NCBI GenBank assembly: GCA_947451445.1 | Contig: CANFZJ010000226.1 | Span: forward strand, 1 to 5,544 | Direction of reading: 5' to 3' | Origin: Comamonadaceae bacterium | GTDB taxonomy: Bacteria > Pseudomonadota > Gammaproteobacteria > Burkholderiales > Burkholderiaceae_C | DNA: 5,544 nt | Part shown: positions 1 to 5,544 of the stretch, piece after piece | Layout: every line of letters starts with the position of its first letter | How positions within the stretch are numbered: position 1 is the first letter of the stretch | Translations under genes and position numbers: made by a program | The notes under the pieces: model-generated | What the model saw: only the letters and a program-made list of their open reading frames with translations | Databases searched by the model: none | What the model was told of the DNA's origin: nothing

Positions 1-492
1 CCCACCGCCATGGCGCAGATTCCCATCCTCATGCTGACCGCCAAGGGCGACCCCATGGACCGCATCATCGGCCTGGAGATGGGCGCCGACGACTACCTGC
101 CCAAGCCCTTCGAGCCGCGCGAGCTGCTGGCCCGCATCCGCGCCATCCTGCGCCGCCGCACCGAAGGCCCGGCCACCACCAACAAGGTGCTGCGCTTTGG
201 CACGCTGGAGATCGACCGCGACGCCCGCGCCGTGTCCGTGGCCAACCAGCCCTGCGACCTGACCAGCTACCAGTTCGACCTGCTGGTCACGCTGGCCGAG
301 CGCGCCGGCCGAGTGCTGACCCGCGACCAGATCATGGAAGCCGTGCGGGGCCGCGAACTGGAGGCGTTTGACCGCTCCATCGACGTGCACATGGGCCGCA
401 TCCGCGCCGCCATCGAAACCGACCCCAAAAACCCGCGCCGCATCGTCACCGTGCGCGGCGCAGGCTACGTGTTCGCCAAGCAGCAAGACTAG
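1..492 (+). CDS. OmpR-family response regulator, 3' part (5' end outside window)
   Basis: Cytoplasmic two-component transcription regulator, presumably phosphorylated by the kinase encoded just downstream. The frame is open from base 1, giving 163 codons before the TAG stop. An ATG at base 10 exists but is internal to the receiver domain, not the true start. Visible residues 1-48 are the end of the receiver: ILMLTAKG holds the conserved Thr (residue 13) and YLPKPF the conserved Lys (residue 35), 22 residues apart as in OmpR. The phospho-acceptor Asp and about 70 N-terminal residues lie outside the window. Residues about 60-160 form the winged-helix DNA-binding domain, with the family's DRSIDVHMGRIR recognition-helix region and the closing VRGAGYVF hairpin. 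Similarity, from memory, is closest to OmpR, CpxR and RstA, so no symbol is assigned. Target genes cannot be told from the sequence. Confidence 0.95.
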   Translation, partial: PTAMAQIPILMLTAKGDPMDRIIGLEMGADDYLPKPFEPRELLARIRAILRRRTEGPATTNKVLRFGTLEIDRDARAVSVANQPCDLTSYQFDLLVTLAERAGRVLTRDQIMEAVRGRELEAFDRSIDVHMGRIRAAIETDPKNPRRIVTVRGAGYVFAKQQD

Positions 493-536
493 GCATGTGG
501 AACACTGCAGTGGCTCACCGTTAAGCCCGTTTAGCC

Positions 537-1835
537 ATGCCCCCCTCCCTCCCCAAGCTGTTCCAACGGCTGTATGTACGCATCTGGCTGGCCGTGCTGC
601 TGGCAGTGGCGGTGCTGACGCTGCTGGTCGGTACCGCTTGGCGGCTGGCCTCCGAGCCGCCGCTGCACCGCGTAGAGGTGCGCAACCGGGCCGGTGAAGT
701 CATCGGCACCGGTACATCGTCCCGCCGCTGGCGCGGACAAAGCACCGACAGCGACCGCCCAGCCCCCCCACCCGCCAGCGCCGCCAGTACCGCAGCCGCC
801 CCGGACGACGACGACGACGACGGCGACGCCACCCCGCCCGCCGAAGACGCGGCCCGGCGCGGCCCCGAATTCGTGGTGCTGATGCAAGACGGCCAGCGCC
901 TGCTGGTGCACCTGCCCCGCCCCCCGCACACCGGCTGGATGCGGGCCCCCTTCGGCTTCTTCTGGACCCTGGGCCTGGTGGGCCTGGCCATGGCACTGGC
1001 CATGTACCCCATCATCCGGGGGCTGACCCGGCGCTTGGAGTTGCTACAGCGCAGCGTGGAACAGTGGGGCGCGGGCGATTTGTCGGTGCGCGTGCCCATC
1101 CAGGGCAACGACGAGGCCGGGCAACTGGCGCAGCGCTTCAACACCGCCGCCGAGCGCATCGAAACCCTGGTCGCATCGCACACCACCCTGCTGCAGTCGC
1201 AAAAGTCGCTGCTGGCCAACGCATCGCACGAGCTGCGCTCCCCGCTGACCCGCATCCGCATGGGGATTGAGCTGATGGGCTCCAGCCCCTCGCCCAACTT
1301 CAAAAACGAGATCAACCGCAACATCGCCGAGCTGGACCAGCTGGTCGATGAAATCCTGCTGGCCAGCCGCCTGGACGCCAAAGAGGCCGACCTGGGCACG
1401 GTCGAAGAAGTCGACCTGATCGGCCTGGTGGCCGAAGAATGCGCCCGGCTGGATGCCGGTTTTGACATCGAACCCGGCGACGGCAGCAGCCCCCACTTTG
1501 ACGTGCAAGGCGTCACCAAGCTGCTGCGCCGTGCCGTGCGCAACCTGCTGGAAAACGCCCGCCGCTACACCAGCGGCGAGGTCCACGCCACCCTGCAGCG
1601 GCAAGGCCGGTTTGCCGTGCTGCGCGTGTTCGACCACGGCCCCGGCGTGCCCGTCGCACTGCGCGAGCGCATCTTCGAACCCTTCTACCGCCTGCCCGGC
1701 GCCAGTGAAACCAACGGCGGCGTTGGCCTGGGCCTGGCCCTGGTCAAGTCCATCGCCGAGCGCCACGGCGGCAGCGTACGCTGCGAAGGCGTTGAGGGCG
1801 GCGGGGCCTGCTTTGTGATTGAACTGCCCTTCTGA
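537..1835 (+). CDS. Membrane sensor histidine kinase (HAMP, HisKA, HATPase), CpxA/RstB-like
   Basis: Inner-membrane sensor that autophosphorylates on His and passes phosphate to the upstream-encoded regulator. The 432-residue protein has membrane segment 1 at about residues 14-35, an extracytoplasmic stretch at about 37-136, membrane segment 2 at about 137-160, and a HAMP linker at about 160-212. The dimerisation domain carries H-box NASHELRSPLTR with phospho-acceptor His231. The ATPase domain shows the N-box NLLENARRY (Asn340), G1 box DHGPG (Asp366), F-box PFYRLPG and G2 box GVGLGLALV. All catalytic motifs are intact. The start at 537 is chosen because an in-frame TAA lies at 522-524 and no alternative start intervenes; no convincing Shine-Dalgarno site precedes it. 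The sensor region is low-complexity, rich in Pro and Ala, with six consecutive Asp (residues 90-95), and resembles no sensor fold I know. The 44-bp spacing to the regulator suggests one operon. The stimulus is unknown. Confidence 0.95.
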   Translation: MPPSLPKLFQRLYVRIWLAVLLAVAVLTLLVGTAWRLASEPPLHRVEVRNRAGEVIGTGTSSRRWRGQSTDSDRPAPPPASAASTAAAPDDDDDDGDATPPAEDAARRGPEFVVLMQDGQRLLVHLPRPPHTGWMRAPFGFFWTLGLVGLAMALAMYPIIRGLTRRLELLQRSVEQWGAGDLSVRVPIQGNDEAGQLAQRFNTAAERIETLVASHTTLLQSQKSLLANASHELRSPLTRIRMGIELMGSSPSPNFKNEINRNIAELDQLVDEILLASRLDAKEADLGTVEEVDLIGLVAEECARLDAGFDIEPGDGSSPHFDVQGVTKLLRRAVRNLLENARRYTSGEVHATLQRQGRFAVLRVFDHGPGVPVALRERIFEPFYRLPGASETNGGVGLGLALVKSIAERHGGSVRCEGVEGGGACFVIELPF

Positions 1836-1921
1836 CGCGGGTTAGATGGCATAGTGCGCAGCCCGCACAAAGTTGCGTGATCCTCCCTAGAATGCCGGTT
1901 CGCCCCCCAAAAACAGCCACC

Positions 1922-1926
1922 GGAGA
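1922..1926 (+). promoter_or_regulatory. Shine-Dalgarno site of the aldo/keto reductase gene
   Basis: GGAGA lies six bases before the ATG at 1933, ideal spacing for ribosome binding, and fixes that start. It is the only strong Shine-Dalgarno match among the four genes whose starts lie in the window; the kinase, recX and selO lack one. Confidence 0.75.
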
Positions 1927-1932
1927 CACGCC

Positions 1933-2982
1933 ATGACTTACCACGCCGCAGCCGACCGCTACGCCGACAAAATGCAGTACCGCCGCAGTGGCCGCAGCGG
2001 CCTGCAGCTGCCCGCCATCACCCTGGGCCTGTGGCACAACTTTGGCGACACCACGCCGCTGGCCACCCAGCGCGCCATGCTGCACACCGCGTTTGACGCG
2101 GGCATCACCCACTTCGACCTGGCCAACAACTACGGCCCGCCCTACGGCAGCGCCGAAACCAACTTTGGCGAGCACATGCGGCGCGACTTCCGCCCCTACC
2201 GCGACGAACTGGTCATCTCCAGCAAAGCCGGGTACGACATGTGGCCCGGCCCCTACGGCCAGGGCGGCGGTGGCCGCAAATACGTGCTGGCCAGCCTGGA
2301 CCAAAGCCTGCAGCGCATGGGTCTGGACTACGTGGACATCTTCTATTCGCACCGCTTCGACCCCGACACCCCACTGGAAGAAACCATGGGTGCGCTGGCC
2401 AGCGCCGTGCAGCAGGGCAAGGCGCTGTACGTGGGCGTGTCCAGCTACTCGGCCGGTAAAACCCGCGAAGCCGCCGCCATCCTCAAGCAGATGGGCGTGC
2501 CCTGCCTGATCCACCAGCCGTCCTACAGCATGATGAACCGCTGGATCGAAGAAGACCTGCTGGACGCACTGGAAGACAACGGAATGGGCTGCATCGCTTT
2601 CAGCGCGCTGGCCCAGGGCCTGCTGACCAACAAGTACCTGAACGGCATCCCGGCCAGCGCCCGCATCAACCAGCCCGGCGGCGGATCGTTCAAAAGCGAG
2701 CATCTGAGCGAGCAAAACCTGGCCCACGTGCGCGCCCTGAACGACATGGCCCTGGCCCGTGGCCAAAGCCTGGCGCAAATGGCCATCGCCTGGGTGCTGC
2801 GCGACCCGCGCATGACCAGCGCCCTGATCGGCGCCAGCCGCCCCGAGCAAATCACCGAGCTGGTCGGGGCGCTCAAGCAACTGAGCTTCAGCCCCGAAGA
2901 GCTGGCCGCGATTGACCAGCATGCGGTGGACGGCGGGATCAACCTGTGGAAACGGCCTTCGACAGACCAGCGGCTGGCTTAA
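1933..2982 (+). CDS. gpr: Aldo/keto reductase, L-glyceraldehyde 3-phosphate reductase (YghZ/Gpr) type
   Basis: Cytosolic NADPH-dependent (beta/alpha)8-barrel reductase. The E. coli relative (YghZ/Gpr, AKR14 family) reduces L-glyceraldehyde 3-phosphate to glycerol 3-phosphate and also acts on methylglyoxal. The 349-residue length matches the family. Conserved blocks recognised from the E. coli protein include MQYRRSGRSGLQLPA (14-28), LGLWHNFGD (31-39), GITHFDLANNYGPP (57-70), KAGYDMWPGPYG (98-109), the block around DYVDIFYSHR (132-141), and IHQPSY (193-198). The expected catalytic tetrad is Asp62, Tyr67, Lys98 and His140. LIGASR (298-303) fits the cofactor-phosphate site near the C-terminus. 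There is no signal peptide or membrane segment. The start is supported by the Shine-Dalgarno site at 1922-1926 and by alignment with the E. coli N-terminus. The gene faces selO tail to tail. The 97-bp gap after the kinase and its own strong ribosome site suggest separate expression, though no convincing promoter was found. The exact substrate in this organism is inferred. Confidence 0.93.
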   Translation: MTYHAAADRYADKMQYRRSGRSGLQLPAITLGLWHNFGDTTPLATQRAMLHTAFDAGITHFDLANNYGPPYGSAETNFGEHMRRDFRPYRDELVISSKAGYDMWPGPYGQGGGGRKYVLASLDQSLQRMGLDYVDIFYSHRFDPDTPLEETMGALASAVQQGKALYVGVSSYSAGKTREAAAILKQMGVPCLIHQPSYSMMNRWIEEDLLDALEDNGMGCIAFSALAQGLLTNKYLNGIPASARINQPGGGSFKSEHLSEQNLAHVRALNDMALARGQSLAQMAIAWVLRDPRMTSALIGASRPEQITELVGALKQLSFSPEELAAIDQHAVDGGINLWKRPSTDQRLA

Positions 2983-2997
2983 AGAAAATTAGTGATG

Positions 2998-3051
2998 TTT
3001 TAGGCTGCTAGCCTAGGTGGAACCGGCGCTGACAGCTATTTTTTCAATAGC
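2998..3051 (-). repeat. 54-bp intergenic repeat, copy 1 (minus orientation)
   Basis: Fills most of the 74-bp gap between the convergent reductase and selO genes. Read on the minus strand it begins GCTATTGAAAAAATAGC, a 6-bp stem with a 5-nt loop at 3035-3051, and ends GCCTAAAA. Compared without gaps to the repeat at 4995-5048 it is identical at 35 of 54 positions, and both copies are the same length. Shared blocks are GCTATT, TAGCT, CGC, GGT, ACCT and GCCTA. Inside it, TAGGCT/AGCCTA (3001-3006 and 3010-3015) can also pair with a 3-nt loop. It ends five bases from the selO stop. It may help end transcription from either side, but neither hairpin is followed by a T tract. Confidence 0.75.
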
Positions 3052-3056
3052 AAATA

Positions 3057-4496
3057 TCAGGTGCCACAAAATGTCTGGTAGCCCGCCGCCTGCTCGGTTG
3101 TCGCGGGCAGCGCGTAGGCCGCAGCATCGGCTTGGGTGTCGAACGGGCGCTGCAACACGGCCAATAAGCGCTGGAACGGCGCGTAGTCGGCGTGGCGCAC
3201 GGCGGCTTCCAGCGCGGCTTCCACCTGGTGGTTGCGCGGAATGTAGACCGGGTTGGCCTGGTTGACTTGCTTGGACAGGGCGGGCTGGCGGGCCTGCCAG
3301 CGGGCGGCCCAGGCGTCGAAATCTGCGGGGGCACTGAACAGCGCACGGCTGCTGCCGTCGGCCAGGCCGCGAAAGGCCAGGGTGAAGTCCACCGCTTGCG
3401 CTTCCAGCAGGGCCAGAAAGTCGTTCACCAGCGCCAAATCATCGTCCTGCACGGTGGTCAGGCCCAGCTTGCGCCGCATGCCGTCTAGCCAATGCTGCTG
3501 GTAGCGGGCGGGGAAGACGTCCAGCACCTCGGTCACCAGGGCCACGGCGCGGTCGCTGTCGGCGTCCACCAGCGGCAGCAGGCATTCGGCCAGCCGGGCC
3601 AGGTTCCAGCGGGCGATGCCGGGCTGATTGGCGTAGGCGTAGCGGCCCTGGGTGTCGATGGAGCTGAACACGGTGGCCGGGTCGTACGCGTCCATGAAGG
3701 CGCAGGGGCCGTAGTCGATGGTTTCGCCGGACAGGGTCATGTTGTCGGTGTTCATCACGCCGTGGATGAAGCCCACGCACATCCAGCGGGCAATCAGCGC
3801 GGCCTGGCGCTCGCACACCGCCTGGAACAGCGCCAGCGCGGGGTTCGCAGCGTCATGGGCCTCAGGGTAGTGGCGCGCGATCACGTAATCCACCAGCTGC
3901 TGCACCTTGGCGGCGTCGCCCTGCGCAGCCACAAACTGAAAGGTGCCGACGCGGATATGGCTGGCGGCCACGCGGGCCAGCACCGCACCGGGGGGCGCGC
4001 CTTCGCGGCGGACTTTTTCACCGGTGGTCACTGCCGCCAGTGCGCGGGTGGTGGGGATGCCCAGGGCGTGCATGGCCTCGCCCATCACATATTCGCGCAG
4101 CACCGGACCCAGCGCGGCCTTGCCGTCGCCGCCGCGCGAGAACGGGGTGCGGCCCGAGCCTTTGAGGGCGATGTCGCGCCGTGCACCCAACACGTCAATC
4201 ACCTCGCCCAGCAGCAGCGCCCGGCCATCGCCCAGCTGAGGCGAATAGCCGCCAAACTGGTGGCCCGCGTAGGCCTGGGCCAGCGGTTGCGCACCCAAGG
4301 GCACGGTGTTGCCCGCGAAGATGGCCGCGCCCTCGGGCGAGTCCAGCGCAGCGCCGTCCAAGCCCAGCTCGGCTGCCAGCGCGTGGTTCAGCTGGACCAG
4401 GGCCGGTTGGGGTACCTGCGCGGGCTGCACCGGGGCGTAGAAGTCGGGCAGCGCGCGGGCGTAGCTGTTGTCGAAGTGGAAAGTGTTTGCTTGCAT
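3057..4496 (-). CDS. selO: Protein adenylyltransferase SelO (YdiU family)
   Basis: Protein-kinase-fold enzyme that binds ATP in flipped orientation and transfers AMP to Ser, Thr or Tyr of target proteins. Work on E. coli and yeast SelO links it to the oxidative-stress response and protein glutathionylation. Length, 479 residues, is typical. Expected active-site residues are all visible: the GDGR loop (89-92), Lys112 in ALKGSGRTPFSRGGDG, Asp124 and Gly125, Arg175, Arg182, catalytic Asp251 with metal ligand Asn252 in HGVMNTDNM, and metal ligand Asp261 in IDYGPC. The C-terminus NPVYIPRNH...YQTFCGT carries the family's near-terminal Cys (Cys477). The region matching the E. coli ICNHSD motif reads VFSSID here, so the partner cysteine of the E. 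coli disulfide appears absent. The ATG at 4496 lies 13 bp after the recX stop with no clear Shine-Dalgarno site, which suggests a recX-selO transcript. The protein is probably cytosolic, with no signal peptide. Confidence 0.95.
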   Translation of the reverse strand: MQANTFHFDNSYARALPDFYAPVQPAQVPQPALVQLNHALAAELGLDGAALDSPEGAAIFAGNTVPLGAQPLAQAYAGHQFGGYSPQLGDGRALLLGEVIDVLGARRDIALKGSGRTPFSRGGDGKAALGPVLREYVMGEAMHALGIPTTRALAAVTTGEKVRREGAPPGAVLARVAASHIRVGTFQFVAAQGDAAKVQQLVDYVIARHYPEAHDAANPALALFQAVCERQAALIARWMCVGFIHGVMNTDNMTLSGETIDYGPCAFMDAYDPATVFSSIDTQGRYAYANQPGIARWNLARLAECLLPLVDADSDRAVALVTEVLDVFPARYQQHWLDGMRRKLGLTTVQDDDLALVNDFLALLEAQAVDFTLAFRGLADGSSRALFSAPADFDAWAARWQARQPALSKQVNQANPVYIPRNHQVEAALEAAVRHADYAPFQRLLAVLQRPFDTQADAAAYALPATTEQAAGYQTFCGT

Positions 4497-4509
4497 AGTG
4501 TGAATTTAC

Positions 4510-4992
4510 TCAATCGGGGATAGATAGGCCATCGTCCGCCCATGCATCGGCCCCGGCCACCACCCGCCGCACCGCGTCTGACGAGAAGCCTCGGGCCAAT
4601 AAAAACCGCTGTTGCTTGCCCCGTGCGGCGGCGTCTATGGGCGGGCTGCCAAATTTTTTGCGCCAGACCTCCCGGGCCCGCTCCAGCTCGGTGGCTTGCA
4701 GGCTGGCCACGGCGTCCAGCACGGCGGAGGGGTCCAGCCCTTTGCTTTGCAGCTCCATGCGGATGCGCGCCGCGCCCAACTTGCTGGCCCGGCGGTACAG
4801 CACCGAATCGACCACCCGCTGCTCGTTGATAAAACCCTTGGCCTGCAAGTCGTCCAGCACCTGGGCCAGCTGGCCCGGGCTTTCTTCAACCGCCGCCAGC
4901 TTGCGCTCCAGCTCGGCGCGCGAATATTCGCGGCCACTGAGCAGGCGCAGGGCGCGGCCTTTGAGGCTGAGGGTGGCGGATGCAAAAGCCAT
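4510..4992 (-). CDS. recX: RecX, recombination regulatory protein
   Basis: Small, all-helical cytosolic protein that binds RecA filaments and modulates, usually limits, RecA ATPase and strand exchange. The 160 residues compare with 166 in E. coli. The RecX three-helix repeats are recognisable: an N-terminal SLKGRALRLLSGREYSRAEL block (9-28), the central GFINEQRVVDSVLYRR (53-68) followed by KLGAARIRMELQSKGL (71-86), and a C-terminal KQQRFLLARGFSSDAVRRVV (126-145). The position directly downstream of recA on the same strand is the classical arrangement and raises confidence. The ATG at 4992 is the only fitting start, since residues from 9 on match the family. It has no Shine-Dalgarno site: a 54-bp repeat ends two bases upstream and its AT-rich palindrome occupies the ribosome-binding region. 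Expression probably relies on readthrough of the recA terminator (known for E. coli) or on an unseen promoter. Confidence 0.93.
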   Translation of the reverse strand: MAFASATLSLKGRALRLLSGREYSRAELERKLAAVEESPGQLAQVLDDLQAKGFINEQRVVDSVLYRRASKLGAARIRMELQSKGLDPSAVLDAVASLQATELERAREVWRKKFGSPPIDAAARGKQQRFLLARGFSSDAVRRVVAGADAWADDGLSIPD

Positions 4993-4994
4993 GT

Positions 4995-5048
4995 GCTATT
5001 TAAATAGTAGCTACTTACGCAGGTACTACCTGCGCAAACGGCCTATTT
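4995..5048 (+). repeat. 54-bp intergenic repeat, copy 2 (plus orientation)
   Basis: Lies between recA and recX, starting two bases from the recX start codon. It contains a perfect 12-bp palindrome, CTATTTAAATAG (4996-5007), then GTAGCTAC (5007-5014), then a hairpin CGCAGGT-ACT-ACCTGCG (5018-5034; 7-bp stem, 3-nt loop), and closes with GGCCTATTT. It is identical to the minus-strand reading of 2998-3051 at 35 of 54 positions without gaps. The central hairpin is centred at the same place in both copies, although copy 1 needs a 2-nt bulge to extend it. From memory, GCTATT...TAGCT...GCCTA elements are abundant between genes in Comamonadaceae; this was not checked. Confidence 0.78.
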
Positions 5049-5055
5049 AGGGATG

Positions 5056-5083
5056 AAAAATTGCCAATGCCCCGTTTTTGGCA
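5056..5083 (-). terminator. Probable Rho-independent terminator of recA
   Basis: Read on the minus strand, TGCCAA (5083-5078) pairs with TTGGCA (5067-5062) across a 10-nt loop, followed by A and five T (5060-5056). It begins 12 bases after the recA stop. The hairpin is nested within outer arms CATCCC/GGGATG (5090-5095 and 5050-5055), and an alternative pairing AATGCC/GGCATT (5080-5085 with 5066-5071) competes with it. The 6-bp stem and the large loop suggest a leaky terminator, which would fit readthrough into recX. Confidence 0.6.
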
Positions 5084-5095
5084 TTTCTGCATCCC

Positions 5096-5544
<449 letters not shown>

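Noticed and set aside
10..12. ATG as start of a short response regulator
   Set aside because: The frame is open to the window edge and the ATG falls just before receiver strand beta-4, so the gene clearly begins outside the window.
521..1543. 340-codon open frame on the minus strand opposite the kinase
   Set aside because: Ser/Arg/Ala-rich shadow of the kinase, with no family resemblance.
1837..1868. Hairpins GTGCG/CGCAC (1854-1868) and GCGGG/CCCGC (1837-1866) after the kinase stop as terminator
   Set aside because: Stems are only 5 bp, the two compete with each other, and no T tract follows.
1865..1893. Possible promoter before the reductase gene with TAGAAT (1888-1893) as -10 box
   Set aside because: No acceptable -35 box occurs 16-18 bp upstream; TTGCGT at 1873 is only 9 bp away.
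1744..2922. 392-codon open frame on the minus strand across the kinase end and the reductase gene
   Set aside because: It is antisense to well-recognised proteins, rich in Gly/Ala/Val/Gln with no recognisable motif, as expected for a shadow frame in high-GC DNA.
3492..4523. 343-codon open frame on the plus strand opposite selO
   Set aside because: Same reasoning: selO is unmistakable on the other strand, and this frame has a His/Gly/Val/Ala-rich composition without domains.
2998..5048. selO-recX as a mobile unit bounded by inverted repeats
   Set aside because: No transposase, target duplication or composition shift is seen, the copies are only about 65% identical, and recX is in its usual place beside recA.

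Overview
The window is ordinary, gene-dense chromosome from a high-GC betaproteobacterium, most likely Burkholderiales/Comamonadaceae (Acidovorax, Rhodoferax or Polaromonas-like). The basis is recognition of protein style (OmpR-type regulator, RecA with an SPETTT loop, RecX, a SelO ending in YQTFCGT), strong G/C at third codon positions, and short AT-cored intergenic repeats of a kind I recall from that family. No database was searched, so the taxonomy is an inference.

Left half, plus strand: the 3' part of an OmpR-family response regulator runs off the left edge (1-492). After a 44-bp gap comes a full-length membrane sensor histidine kinase (537-1835), and the pair forms a two-component system. 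After a 97-bp gap and a clear Shine-Dalgarno site comes a complete aldo/keto reductase of the YghZ/L-glyceraldehyde-3-phosphate reductase type (1933-2982).

Right half, minus strand, in transcription order: the 3' part of recA (runs off the right edge, ends at 5096), a probable intrinsic terminator, a 54-bp repeat, recX (4992-4510), then selO (4496-3057) 13 bp further on. selO converges on the reductase gene across a 74-bp gap holding a second copy of the same repeat, in the opposite orientation.

Functionally, recA and recX are the recombinase and its modulator. selO, a protein AMPylase linked in other bacteria to oxidative stress, sits where it could be co-transcribed with recX. The reductase is a detoxification or triose-phosphate side enzyme with no evident link to the two-component system beyond adjacency. 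No mobile element, CRISPR array, tRNA or rRNA gene was seen, and no wholly new system is evident. The least explained items are the 54-bp repeat pair (35 of 54 positions identical), the way one copy abuts the recX start codon and takes the place of its ribosome-binding site, and the proline/alanine/aspartate-rich sensor region of the kinase. No stretch over 300 bases lacks a gene.
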